A stretch of 64,000 nt of DNA from Paenibacillus_AR mesotrionivorans (GTDB taxonomy: Bacteria; Bacillota; Bacilli; Paenibacillales; NBRC-103111), in contig NZ_JBJURJ010000002.1 of the NCBI RefSeq assembly GCF_046098205.1, positions 248,001 to 312,000 on the forward strand. Direction: 5' to 3'. The notes below the pieces were generated by a model. The model ran no database searches and had not been told where the DNA came from. It saw only the letters and a program-made list of their open reading frames with translations. Position numbers and translations under genes: made by a program. Positions 1 through 8,504 of the stretch are shown piece by piece (the stretch's first letter is position 1; each line of letters starts with the position of its first letter).

Positions 1-438
1 AGCGGTGGGAATGTCGTCATTGGTGGATTGGGACATGTTCACATGGTTATTGGGACTGCAGTGGAAGTATTCCCCCTTCTGCTTGCCCAACAGCTCCAGA
101 GCACGGTTGGCCAGAACCTCATTCATATTCATATTGATGGAGGTGCCTGCGCCCCCTTGAATGGAATCCACAATAAATTCCCGGTCCAGCTTTCCCTCCG
201 CCGTTTCCTCAGCTGCCTGGACAATGGCCTCGCCCACTCTGCGGTTCAACAGATGCGCCTCCATGTTGGCGCGGGCCGCTGCCTTTTTTACCTCGGCCAG
301 TGCCTTCACCAGCGTCCGGTGCACAGGCACGCCTGTAATGGGGAAGTTCTCCACTGCCCGCATGGTCTGGATGCCGTAATAGGCTTCGGCGGGAACCTGC
401 TTTTCTCCAAGAAAATCCTTCTCCGTACGGGTTTCCAT
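1..438 (-). CDS. aspA: Aspartate ammonia-lyase (aspartase), N-terminal part
   Basis: Aspartase interconverts L-aspartate with fumarate and ammonia in the cytosol. About 146 N-terminal residues are visible; the gene runs off the left edge, so the catalytic SS-loop cannot be checked. The start METRTEKDFLGEKQVPAEAY is typical of the aspartase/fumarase superfamily, and GGAGTSINMNMNEV followed by HVNMSQSTND are its conserved substrate-binding blocks. The ATG at 438 follows AAAGGAG with good spacing. The gene lies 42 bases downstream of the malic enzyme on the same strand, so the two are probably co-transcribed; together they would link aspartate/fumarate and malate to pyruvate. A class II fumarase is the main alternative, since the two share these motifs, but the N-terminus favours aspartase. 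Confidence 0.85.
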   Translation of the reverse strand, partial: METRTEKDFLGEKQVPAEAYYGIQTMRAVENFPITGVPVHRTLVKALAEVKKAAARANMEAHLLNRRVGEAIVQAAEETAEGKLDREFIVDSIQGGAGTSINMNMNEVLANRALELLGKQKGEYFHCSPNNHVNMSQSTNDDIPTA

Positions 439-480
439 AGGGCTGTCTCCTTTATGTCGCTGCGTTTCTTTCGTTGAAAT

Positions 481-1935
481 CTAACGCTTGTAGCTGTCGG
501 ACAAGCCGTAGCCGGTGTAATCACAGAGGCTGCGGAACTCCGGCGGAATCCGGCGGGCCACACCCGTATCGATTGCGGCGGTGATGACGGCGCTGCGGAC
601 AGAATCCACCACTTTTTCATTAAAGATGCTGGGAATGATATAGTTCTCGTTGACTTCATCATCGGATATAACCGAGGCGATGGCACGGGAAGCAGCCAGC
701 TTCATCTCTTCATTGATGAGGCGCGCCCGGCAGTCCAACGCCCCCCGGAAGATACCGGGGAAACAAAGCACGTTGTTGATCTGGTTGGGATAGTCGCTCC
801 GTCCGGTAGCCAGCACCCGCACATGGGGCTCGGCCAGCTCCGGGTCAATCTCCGGCTCAGGATTGGCCATGGCAAATACAATCCGGTCCTCTGCCATACG
901 GACAAGGTCCTCCACCTTCAGAACACCCGGGCCCGAAACTCCGATGAACACATCGGCGCCTTCAATCACATCGGATAAACCGCCGGTCAGCCGGTCGGGA
1001 TTGGTGCGTTCAGCCAGCCAGTTCCACATTTCATTGGCATAGGTCCGGTCCGCCGTAATGGCCCCTTCCCGGTCAACAGCCACCAGGTTTTTGACGCCGG
1101 CGGCCAACAGCATTTTGCAGCAGGATACCCCTGCCGCTCCGGCCCCCACCACCACTACGCGGATAGAGCCGATATCCTTATCCGTCACCTTCAGGGCATT
1201 CAGCAGCCCGGCCATCATCACCACAGCGGTGCCATGCTGATCGTCGTGGAACACAGGAATATCCAGCTCCTCGGTGAGCCTGCGTTCAATTTCGAAGCAG
1301 CGGGGTGCACTGATGTCCTCCAGATTGATGCCACCGAACCCGGGAGACATGGCCTTGATGGTGCGGATGATTTCCTCGGTGTCCTTGGTATCCAGACAGA
1401 TGGGGAAGGCGTCAACATCCGCCAGTTGTTTGAACAGCATCGCCTTGCCCTCCATCACTGGCATCGCCGCATGGGGACCGATATCCCCCAGCCCAAGCAC
1501 AGCTGTTCCGTCGGAGACCACCGCCACCGTATTGCGTTTGATGGTCAGGGCAAAGGCCTCCCGGGGTTTGTTGTGGATAGCCATACAAACCCGGGCTACG
1601 CCGGGGGTATACACCCGGGACAGGTCATCGCGGTTTTTGATGGGCATGGTAGGTTCGATGCGGATTTTGCCGCCCAGGTGAACCAGAAAGGTCTGGTCGG
1701 ACACATGCAGCACCGAAACGCCGCTCAGGTCCTCCAGGGCGTCCAGCAACTCCTGGTACGCCGGCACCGGAATATTCACCGTAATATCCCGGGTGGATTT
1801 TTCCTTGCTGGAGCGAATGACATCAATGGCCACCAAATCCCCGCCAAATGAGCTTACTGTGGACACCACGCTGCTGAAGCCTACTCCGCTTTTTTCCATT
1901 TCAATACGTATAATAATGCTTGTCGTTGCTGCCAA
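481..1935 (-). CDS. NAD(P)-dependent malic enzyme with N-terminal ACT domain
   Basis: Decarboxylates malate to pyruvate with reduction of NAD(P). 484 residues. Residues about 5-80 form an ACT regulatory domain (SIIIRIEMEKSGVGFSSVVS at the front), which simple bacterial malic enzymes of about 400 residues lack. The catalytic part starts near residue 95 with SRVYTPGVARVC and contains VVSDGTAVLGLGDIG, the substrate/metal block NLEDISAPRCFEIE with FHDDQHGTA, the Rossmann motif VVVGAGAAG and the late block FPGIFRGALD. The ATG at 1935 follows GGAGG. aspA follows in the same direction. The ACT domain suggests amino-acid or other small-molecule control, which would make sense beside aspartase, but the ligand is unknown. 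Cofactor preference cannot be assigned safely. Confidence 0.93.
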   Translation of the reverse strand: MAATTSIIIRIEMEKSGVGFSSVVSTVSSFGGDLVAIDVIRSSKEKSTRDITVNIPVPAYQELLDALEDLSGVSVLHVSDQTFLVHLGGKIRIEPTMPIKNRDDLSRVYTPGVARVCMAIHNKPREAFALTIKRNTVAVVSDGTAVLGLGDIGPHAAMPVMEGKAMLFKQLADVDAFPICLDTKDTEEIIRTIKAMSPGFGGINLEDISAPRCFEIERRLTEELDIPVFHDDQHGTAVVMMAGLLNALKVTDKDIGSIRVVVVGAGAAGVSCCKMLLAAGVKNLVAVDREGAITADRTYANEMWNWLAERTNPDRLTGGLSDVIEGADVFIGVSGPGVLKVEDLVRMAEDRIVFAMANPEPEIDPELAEPHVRVLATGRSDYPNQINNVLCFPGIFRGALDCRARLINEEMKLAASRAIASVISDDEVNENYIIPSIFNEKVVDSVRSAVITAAIDTGVARRIPPEFRSLCDYTGYGLSDSYKR

Positions 1936-2137
1936 CAGAATTCATCCTCCGATTAAACCGTTATATAATCGTATTCAGTATACTTCCCTTGCCCCGCCAA
2001 TTCCAGCCATTGGTCAAAAAAGACGGGGATCCTAATAAAAATAATTTTAAGGTGATTTTTATCCTGTTTTAAGCTTCTTTTCAGGTTCAGGGGTTATTCT
2101 GTTCATACTCCCTTTCTTTAAATATAATGTCACTTTT

Positions 2138-2167
2138 CCCCGGCATCTGGACGGGGGCTTTTTTTTT
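2138..2167 (+). terminator. Terminator-like hairpin with T run, no obvious upstream gene
   Basis: CCCCG and CGGGG arms (2138-2142 and 2152-2156) with a 9-base loop are followed by nine T residues on the plus strand. No plus-strand gene precedes it in the window, so its transcript is unknown. It could act on a short RNA or be fortuitous. Confidence 0.35.
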
Positions 2168-2271
2168 GTATGCTGACGCTGAAGCTAGTGCATCCGGGCT
2201 CGCGCCAAAATCTTGGCTCTCCGCAAGGGTCCAGCCTTCCTCTGCTTGACTCCTTATGGTGACTTACGCTC

Positions 2272-2457
2272 CTAACGGCGGTGAGCGCCGCTATTTGGGA
2301 CAAATCGGCATCCCAAAAAATCTAACGGAAGCAGGGGACGTTATTGCGCCAAAAAGGGGCTTGCGGCCGGACATTTTGCCCAAATAGCGGCTGTGGCCGC
2401 CGTTAGATTTTTTGAAGGGCTATTTTTGTTAAAAATAGAGGCTTCTACGTCCGTTAG
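2272..2457. repeat. Fixed-geometry intergenic element, CTAACGG type, copy 1
   Basis: Two direct units begin CTAACGG at 2272 and 2322, each ending in a CTATTT- or TTATT-like tail about 25 bases on. Two inverted units end in CCGTTAG at 2406 and 2457. The same offsets recur near 24460, 29632, 46324 and 54737. The 1936-2800 gap otherwise holds only the hairpins, candidate small RNA and promoter listed separately; nothing else was recognised there. Confidence 0.8.
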
Positions 2458-2562
2458 AATCCCCCGCCCCATTAACGGGCTCCATCTCCGTATGAGAAAG
2501 CGCCGTTAACCGAATCAAATCCGCCTTCTAACTCCCCGCTCTGGTCCGGGGAAAAAGGCCAT

Positions 2563-2601
2563 AAAAAAACACCCGCCGCCTCTCACAGGCGTCCGGGTGT
2601 T
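2563..2601 (-). terminator. Intrinsic terminator of the minus-strand small transcript
   Basis: On the minus strand AACACCCG pairs with CGGGTGTT (8 bp), with an inner CGCC/GGCG stem and a 7-base loop, followed by seven U residues. It lies downstream of a good minus-strand promoter at 2691-2719 and no long gene, which is the signature of a small RNA. Confidence 0.75.
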
Positions 2602-2684
2602 GCTGTTCGTGGGAAGACATGGTACAATGATAGTTGCACCATTCTACATAAATAAAAATAAGAAAAACCAAAATTGATTTTCCT
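2563..2684 (-). ncRNA. Candidate small RNA of about 120 nt, divergent from helD
   Basis: A near-consensus sigma-A promoter (TTGACG, 17-base spacer, TACAAT) predicts a start near 2684, and a strong intrinsic terminator ends the transcript near 2563. An ATG at 2620 opens a frame that reads through the terminator and has no ribosome binding site, so a coding role looks unlikely. The 5' half is A/U-rich and apparently unstructured; the 3' half is the terminator stem. Neither sequence nor fold suggests a known family to me. The promoter region is shared with helD, which is transcribed the other way. Confidence 0.5.
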
Positions 2685-2690
2685 ACGCTT

Positions 2691-2719
2691 ATTGTAGCAG
2701 AAAAAAAATAGCCCGTCAA
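2691..2719 (-). promoter_or_regulatory. Sigma-A-type promoter for the minus-strand small RNA
   Basis: On the minus strand TTGACG (2719-2714) and TACAAT (2696-2691) are separated by exactly 17 bases, close to the housekeeping consensus. It points away from helD. Confidence 0.7.
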
Positions 2720-2800
2720 ACTTAATTTTTGGCCTCCTCTCAAAAAAATGAAGAGTTGCTGCCCTTTTACGCTAACCAAACTTGATATGGAGGTACACCC

Positions 2801-5167
2801 ATGAGCATAAATCCTGAAGCTCAAAAAGCGGAGGAAATCCGGCTGGCTCTGACTCTCCGGGAAATCGACGCCCAGTTGGTCAAAAACCAAAGCGTATCCG
2901 ACGACCGGAGAGATGATGTAATCGATGTCCGCAAGATGATTTGGGAAGAAATGCGTCTGGACAACGCCAACTGGGCATTTAAATTCGAGGCTGCCGGGGA
3001 CGTAGTTATGAACTCCCTGGAGCTGGCCCGGATCGAGCGGGGTTATCTGAGTGCGCAGGCTGCCGCCCGGAAGCTTCGGCTGATGCGCAGCACCCCATAT
3101 TTCGCCCGTATCGACTTCCAGGAGGACGGAGCCCCCGCAGGGCAGGAGCCGGAGCAAATCTATATCGGTTTGTCCTCCCTGCTGGATGACCGCACACTGG
3201 AGCCCATTGTTTACGACTGGCGGTCACCGATTGCCAGTATGTACTACGATTTTACCTTGGGCGACGCCCGCTACCCTACCGATGAAGGCCATGTGGACGG
3301 GGAAATCCTCCTGAAGCGCCAGTTCAAAATCGTAAACGGCCTCCTCCAGCTGATGTTCGATTCCGGCATTCGGATCGGAGACGACATGCTGCAGTTTATG
3401 CTGGGCAAATCCTCCGACGACAAGATGAAAAGTATCGTAACCACCATTCAAAGCGAGCAGAATCAAGCTATCCGCTACGAGGAGCATCCTATTCTGATCG
3501 TCCAGGGGGCGGCGGGCAGCGGAAAAACCTCCATCGCCCTGCAGCGTGTCGCTTACCTGCTTTACAAATACCGCAAAAGCATTCAGGCAGATCAAATGAT
3601 CCTCTTTTCCCCCAACCCCATGTTCAGCGACTACATCTCCAATGTGCTTCCGGAGCTGGGTGAGGACAATATGCGTCAGACCACCTTCCAGGATTTTGCC
3701 GAGCACCGTTTGTCCGGCTTTATATTACCGGAGGACCGCTACACACAAATAGAAGCCATGCTGACAGGAAATCCGGGTGAACCGGGATATGATGCGAAGG
3801 CAGCAGGAACCGCATACAAGTCCTCTCAGGCTTTTCTTCAAGTTATCCGCAATTATCTCGTCCTTCTTGAGGAGGAAGGGTTGGCCTTCGATGCCATTCC
3901 GTATGGAGCTCAGGTCTGGAAGAACGAAAAGGCCTTGGCGGCTCTTTTCTACGGCGACTTCCGCCATCACCGGATGGATGTCCGGCTGGAGCGGATGGGC
4001 GAGCTGCTGCTGGGTGAAATTCCCCTCCTGGAGGAACGGCAGGCCCGCAAGCTGTACAAAACCATGCTCCGCCACCCCAAGTATCTGGGTACCGAGGATG
4101 AGCTGAAGCAGCAGAGCAAGAAGCATGTCCACACCAAAACTAACGCCATAAAATCCTTTGTCCGCCGGCTTCAATTCATTAATCCGCTGCGCACCTACCG
4201 GCAGCTGTTCGCCGACCAGGAGCTGTTCCTCCGCGCTGCAGCCGGTACGCCGGGAATTCCGGAGCCGGAGGTATGGAAGGATATCTGCACTTATACACTG
4301 GAGCAGCTGGACAGCGGGACCGCCCCCCATGAGGATGTGCCGCCGCTGCTTTATTTGCTGGAGAGCGTTACCGGATGGAACAGCTTCAACAGCATCCGTC
4401 ATGTAATTCTGGACGAAGCCCAGGATTATTCTCCCTTCCAATATGAAATTATCCGCCGCCTGTTCCCGCGCAGCAAGCTGACCCTGCTGGGCGACTTGAA
4501 CCAGGCCATTACTCCGAATATGCGGATCGAGTCCTACGGCTATGTGGAGGAGCTGTACGGCAAGGAGCAAACCGGGATTCTCCGGCTCTCCAAAAGCTAC
4601 CGCTCCACATCCGAGATTGTGGAGTTCACCAAGGCGCTCTTGCCCGGCGGCGAAGCCATTGAGGCCTTCAGCCGGAGCGGGGAAAAGCCCCAGCTGGTAA
4701 AGCTGGCAGCGGAGCCGGAACTGAAAGCCCGGCAGGTGGTTGGGCTGATCGGGAAGCTGCGGGACGGCGGCTCCCCTTCCGTTGCTGTGATCTGCCGGAC
4801 AGCTGCGGAGAGCCAGGCTGCTTACGAAGCGCTTCAGGCCGCAGGTGCTCCCGCCCACCTGCATCTGGTGACACGGGAGGAAACCAGCTTCCGCAATACG
4901 CTGGTGGTGATCCCCGTTTATTTGGCCAAGGGGCTGGAATTCGATTCTGTTATTGTGTGGGATGGAGGCGCATCGGTTTATGGGCGTGAGGAGGAGCGGA
5001 AGCTGTTCTATACCGCCTGCACCCGGGCCATGAATACTCTGTATGTAGGTTACACCGGGGAGAAAAACCGCTTCCTGGAGCCGGTGAACCATTCCCTGTA
5101 TGAAGAGCAGGCAGCACCGGGTTTTGTTGGAGAATCCGCAGGTGCAGGCACTCCTGCAGGAGGTTGA
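2801..5167 (+). CDS. helD: HelD-type UvrD/Rep-like helicase, RNA polymerase recycling factor
   Basis: HelD proteins bind RNA polymerase and use ATP to release it from stalled or post-termination DNA complexes. At 788 residues this matches the usual Bacillota HelD length. The N-terminal 80 residues are charged and helical, like the HelD arm that enters the polymerase secondary channel. Walker A (QGAAGSGKTS) is near residue 236, the DEAQD box near 537, then LLGDLNQAI, the arginine motif SKSYRST, and the C-terminal VYLAKGLEFDSVIV and YTACTRAM blocks typical of superfamily 1. A long insertion separates the two ATPase halves, as in HelD. The ATG follows TGGAGG. A HAD phosphatase starts 5 bases after its stop. 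A second, shorter HelD-like gene lies at 14573. Confidence 0.9.
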   Translation: MSINPEAQKAEEIRLALTLREIDAQLVKNQSVSDDRRDDVIDVRKMIWEEMRLDNANWAFKFEAAGDVVMNSLELARIERGYLSAQAAARKLRLMRSTPYFARIDFQEDGAPAGQEPEQIYIGLSSLLDDRTLEPIVYDWRSPIASMYYDFTLGDARYPTDEGHVDGEILLKRQFKIVNGLLQLMFDSGIRIGDDMLQFMLGKSSDDKMKSIVTTIQSEQNQAIRYEEHPILIVQGAAGSGKTSIALQRVAYLLYKYRKSIQADQMILFSPNPMFSDYISNVLPELGEDNMRQTTFQDFAEHRLSGFILPEDRYTQIEAMLTGNPGEPGYDAKAAGTAYKSSQAFLQVIRNYLVLLEEEGLAFDAIPYGAQVWKNEKALAALFYGDFRHHRMDVRLERMGELLLGEIPLLEERQARKLYKTMLRHPKYLGTEDELKQQSKKHVHTKTNAIKSFVRRLQFINPLRTYRQLFADQELFLRAAAGTPGIPEPEVWKDICTYTLEQLDSGTAPHEDVPPLLYLLESVTGWNSFNSIRHVILDEAQDYSPFQYEIIRRLFPRSKLTLLGDLNQAITPNMRIESYGYVEELYGKEQTGILRLSKSYRSTSEIVEFTKALLPGGEAIEAFSRSGEKPQLVKLAAEPELKARQVVGLIGKLRDGGSPSVAVICRTAAESQAAYEALQAAGAPAHLHLVTREETSFRNTLVVIPVYLAKGLEFDSVIVWDGGASVYGREEERKLFYTACTRAMNTLYVGYTGEKNRFLEPVNHSLYEEQAAPGFVGESAGAGTPAGG

Positions 5168-5172
5168 GAGAG

Positions 5173-5958
5173 ATGCCGGGATTTATTATTGATTTGGACG
5201 GAACCATGTACGCCGGACGGAATCCCATTCTCTATGCGGATGAGTTCATCGGGGCTCTGCGGAGCGAAGGCTGGCCTTATCTGTTTCTGACCAATAACTC
5301 CACGGTCCATCCCGGTGAGGTAGCGGCGCTTCTGGAAGAGCTCACCGGGATTCCAGTGGCCCCCGGGGAGGTGCTTACCTCCGGAATGGCTGCAGCGCGC
5401 TATATCCGCTTGCACGGACAAGGGAACCGGGTATTGTGCATCGGGGAACAGGCGCTTCAGGAGACCTTGGCGGCAGCGGGCTTTGTGCTTACGGCAGAGG
5501 CTCCCGATTACGTGGTGCAGGGCATTGACCGGGAATTCACCTATGCCAAGCTGACCCAGGCCGTGAACGCCATCCGCGGCGGGGCCATGTATATCCAGAC
5601 GAACCCGGATCATCTTCTTCCAAAGGAAAACGGACCCATCCCCGGCTCCGGAGCCATCGGTGCCGCCATCCGCACCGCCTCCGAGACGGAGCCGGTGGTG
5701 ATCGGCAAACCATCCCCCATTATCAGCCGGTACGGTATTGAACTGTTGGGGCTGCCGCCGGAGGAGATTTGGATGGTGGGCGACAACCTGCGTACCGATA
5801 TCGCCGCTGGCGCCGCGGCAGGTACCCGCACCGCACTGGTGCTGACCGGGCTGGCGGGGCCTCATAATTATGAGGCGCTGATTGAGAGCACCGGCATCAA
5901 ACCGGATGTCAGCGTCCATCATCTGATGGACTTTTACCGGTGGCTGAAGGCTTGCTAA
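5173..5958 (+). CDS. HAD-superfamily phosphatase, NagD/p-nitrophenylphosphatase type
   Basis: Cytosolic phosphatase of the HAD superfamily, class IIA cap, about 262 residues. Motif I is FIIDLDGTMY with the nucleophilic Asp, motif II is FLTNNST, the Lys lies in VIGKPSP, and motif IV is MVGDNLRTDIAAG. I chose ATG 5173 because AGGAGG ends at 5163 with 9 bases of spacing; a TTG at 5164 in the same frame would sit on the binding site itself. Spacing to the helD stop is 5 bases, so translation is probably coupled. Substrates of this subgroup (nucleotides, sugar phosphates, phosphoglycolate) cannot be told from sequence. Confidence 0.88.
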   Translation: MPGFIIDLDGTMYAGRNPILYADEFIGALRSEGWPYLFLTNNSTVHPGEVAALLEELTGIPVAPGEVLTSGMAAARYIRLHGQGNRVLCIGEQALQETLAAAGFVLTAEAPDYVVQGIDREFTYAKLTQAVNAIRGGAMYIQTNPDHLLPKENGPIPGSGAIGAAIRTASETEPVVIGKPSPIISRYGIELLGLPPEEIWMVGDNLRTDIAAGAAAGTRTALVLTGLAGPHNYEALIESTGIKPDVSVHHLMDFYRWLKAC

Positions 5959-6048
5959 GATATTCTTAAGAATTGCCCGTAGGCCCTGTTAAGATTTTGC
6001 CGGTAAAATGAAACTCGAAGTATGTGCGTATCCGAAGGAGTGAATCCC

Positions 6049-6744
6049 ATGCCCTCCGAAACGATCCTTGTGGTGGATGACGAAAAGGACATCCTTGATC
6101 TGTTGGAGATTTATTTGACTAACGATGGTTATAACATTCTGAAAGCCTCGGACGGTTTGGAGGCGCTGGATGTGGTGTCCAAGCAGGTGGTGGATCTGGT
6201 GATCCTTGACGTGATGATGCCCAAGCTAGACGGTATCCAGACCTGCCTGAAAATCCGCGAGCAGCGCAATATGCCCATCATCATGCTGTCCGCCAAAAGC
6301 CAGGACATGGACAAAATTATGGGGCTGTCTACCGGAGCCGACGACTATATGTCCAAACCCTTTAACCCTCTGGAGCTGATGGCCCGGGTGAAATCCCAGC
6401 TTCGCCGTTACACCCGGCTGAATGTGCCCAACGCCCGGAAGGAAAACGAAATCGAGATTGATGATCTCATTATTAATACCACCACCCATGAGGTGAAGGT
6501 GGACGGCCGCGACGTGAAGCTGACTCCGCGGGAATTCGCCATTCTGGATCTCTTGGCCCGCAACCGCGGCATGGTGTTCAGCATTGAGCGGATTTATGAA
6601 TCGGTGTGGGGCGAAGCCTTCTTCGAATCCGACAACACCGTGATGGTCCATATCCGCAAAATCCGTGAAAAAACCGAGGAGAACCCGCGCCAGCCCAAAT
6701 ATATCAAAACCGTTTGGGGGGTCGGCTACAAAATTGAAGCTTAA
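6049..6744 (+). CDS. OmpR/PhoB-family response regulator
   Basis: DNA-binding partner of the histidine kinase that overlaps its end. 231 residues. Receiver domain 1-120: acidic pocket VVDDEKD, phosphoacceptor Asp in LVILDVMMPKLDG, the Ser in MLSAKSQ and the Lys in MSKPFNP. Winged-helix effector domain about 135-231, with LTPREFAILDLLARN and the C-terminal hairpin TVWGVGYKIEA. The ATG at 6049 follows AAGGAG by 8 bases; upstream in-frame starts lack a site. The effector domain resembles VanR-like regulators, but no resistance genes are nearby, so the signal and targets are unknown. Confidence 0.92.
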   Translation: MPSETILVVDDEKDILDLLEIYLTNDGYNILKASDGLEALDVVSKQVVDLVILDVMMPKLDGIQTCLKIREQRNMPIIMLSAKSQDMDKIMGLSTGADDYMSKPFNPLELMARVKSQLRRYTRLNVPNARKENEIEIDDLIINTTTHEVKVDGRDVKLTPREFAILDLLARNRGMVFSIERIYESVWGEAFFESDNTVMVHIRKIREKTEENPRQPKYIKTVWGVGYKIEA

Positions 6745-8272
6745 ACCGGGGATACGCAGGCTTCTATTCTGGAACCGCCTCCAGCGGCTGGCGAGTATCT
6801 GCCGCAGAGCCGCGGAGACCACCCGACTCAGCATTATCCGCAGCATCCGGCTTCAGCTGATGTTTACCTTTGTGCTGTGCCTGTCCGCCGCAGCTCTTGT
6901 TTACGTTGCGGTGAACGTTTTCTTCGGGGAGCTGAACCGTTCCCCTGTTCTGGATTACCAATACGGCATCGAAAAAATCGACGACCAAGCCCGAGCCATC
7001 GCCTCCTATATTAAAACCCCCGATGTCAGCTACCAGGGGATTACCGACTACATTACCCGCAATGCGGGTTTTTCGGGTAACAAGGTGCTTTTGACGGACC
7101 TGGAGGGAAAGGTTTTTTTCAAAACGCCCGATGCCATTGAAACCCAGGTGGACATCCACAGCATCATTTCCAAAGCTATGGAGCGGCGCTATACCAGCAC
7201 CCCGGTTCAGGAATTCACCAGCTTTTACCCCGTTGATCTGAAGGACCAGCCTGCTTATCTGATTGTCAGCGGCGTTCCCCAGCCCAGCATTTCCTACAAA
7301 AGAGGCTCCAGCCCCTTCACCCTGATGACAGCTATTGCGGCCTTTATCTTTCTGTTCTATTGGCTGACCAAACGGAAGATGGATTATATCGAAGAGCTGG
7401 CCAGCGGCCTGCAGGAAATCTCCAAGGGCAATCTCCAATTCCGCGTGCCGCTGCGTTCGAAGGACGAGTTGGCCTCCTTAGCCTCCACCATTAACCGGAT
7501 GACCGCCGCCCTCCAGACCACCATGGAAGAGGAACGCCGGGCCGAACGGACCAAAAACGAGCTCATCACCAATGTTTCCCACGATCTAAGGACTCCGCTG
7601 ACCTTGATTATGGGGTATTTGCGGCTTCTGAAGGACCGCCACTTCGAGGACGAGGCCCAAGCCCATAATTACGCCCAAATCGCCTACAGCAAATCGGAAA
7701 AGCTGAAGGTATTGATCGATGATCTGTTTGAATACACCAAGCTGTCCAATCAAATTGTCAACATGAATCTGGAACGGGTCTGCGTAAATGAGCTCTTGGA
7801 GCAGCTGACGGAGGAATTGGTTACCTATGCGGAGGAAAGCGCCCTGGTGCTGGTGAAGGATATTCTATCCGAGCGGCTTTACGCCATGATCGATGCCGCC
7901 CAGATGATACGGGTTGCGGAGAACCTCCTGGTCAATGCGGTGAAATACAGCCACAAACCAGGTGTTGTCACCGTCAAAATGGATCGCGACAACGGATATG
8001 CACGGGTTTGCATTATTAATCAGGGCGACCCGATTTCGGAGGACGAGCTCCACCGGGTATTCGACCGGTTCTACCGGGTAGATACCGCCCGCACCTCCGC
8101 CGGAGGAGGCTCAGGCTTAGGACTGGCCATTGCCAAAAGCATCGTAGAAGCCCATTCCGGGAAAATTTGGGCAGAGTGCGAGGGCAATGAAATCCGCTTC
8201 TGCGTGTTGATCCCGCTGGACCTGCCTGCCGGTCCTGAATTAGGGCCCGGCTCCAAACGCCCCCGTCCATAA
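6734..8272 (+). CDS. Membrane sensor histidine kinase (VanS-like layout)
   Basis: Cognate kinase of the preceding regulator. A short cytoplasmic lead is followed by a first membrane segment (LMFTFVLCLSAAALVYVAV), an extracellular sensing region of about 120 residues, a second membrane segment (LMTAIAAFIFLFYWL), a HAMP linker, the phosphoacceptor His in NVSHDLRTPLTLI near residue 281, and the ATPase domain with N box NLLVNAVKYS, F box FDRFYRVD and G box GGSGLGLAIAKS. The start is uncertain: I place it at TTG 6734, overlapping the regulator stop, because no ATG occurs before the first membrane segment; ATG 6858 inside that segment is unlikely. A terminator follows the stop. Confidence 0.85.
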   Translation: MKLKPGIRRLLFWNRLQRLASICRRAAETTRLSIIRSIRLQLMFTFVLCLSAAALVYVAVNVFFGELNRSPVLDYQYGIEKIDDQARAIASYIKTPDVSYQGITDYITRNAGFSGNKVLLTDLEGKVFFKTPDAIETQVDIHSIISKAMERRYTSTPVQEFTSFYPVDLKDQPAYLIVSGVPQPSISYKRGSSPFTLMTAIAAFIFLFYWLTKRKMDYIEELASGLQEISKGNLQFRVPLRSKDELASLASTINRMTAALQTTMEEERRAERTKNELITNVSHDLRTPLTLIMGYLRLLKDRHFEDEAQAHNYAQIAYSKSEKLKVLIDDLFEYTKLSNQIVNMNLERVCVNELLEQLTEELVTYAEESALVLVKDILSERLYAMIDAAQMIRVAENLLVNAVKYSHKPGVVTVKMDRDNGYARVCIINQGDPISEDELHRVFDRFYRVDTARTSAGGGSGLGLAIAKSIVEAHSGKIWAECEGNEIRFCVLIPLDLPAGPELGPGSKRPRP

Positions 8273-8290
8273 TCCCTATATATAAAGTAC

Positions 8291-8316
8291 AAAAGGCCCT
8301 CCCTGCAGGGCCTTTT
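8291..8316 (+). terminator. Intrinsic terminator after the two-component operon
   Basis: AAAAGGCCCT and AGGGCCTTTT form a 10-bp stem with a 6-base loop, 18 bases after the kinase stop. Confidence 0.85.
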
Positions 8317-8504
8317 CCGCTAAGTGCCCATCCCCCAAAAAATATGCCGAAAGTTATAATTGCGTCCAGAGTTTGAATCGCATATAATAGGAGGGATTGA
8401 GAAAATTATTTTATATACGTGATTATTTCCATAAATTAAATCTATATTTTTATTTCGGTCAACCGCCGGAATGCTGCAGCCGTAGTCCAGGAGGGCCCAA
8501 TCAA

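Noticed and set aside
2138..2167. Second small RNA ending at the plus-strand hairpin
   Set aside because: The nearest TATAAT (2123-2128) would give a transcript of only about 30 bases and has no good -35 box; kept only as a terminator-like hairpin.
2528..3157. Minus-strand 209-codon frame across the small RNA and the helD start
   Set aside because: It runs through a promoter and a terminator and is antisense to helD; its start has no binding site.
3725..5092. Long minus-strand open frame opposite helD
   Set aside because: It lies wholly antisense to a clearly recognised helicase, has no ribosome binding site and no recognisable domain; it is a by-product of GC-rich codon use.
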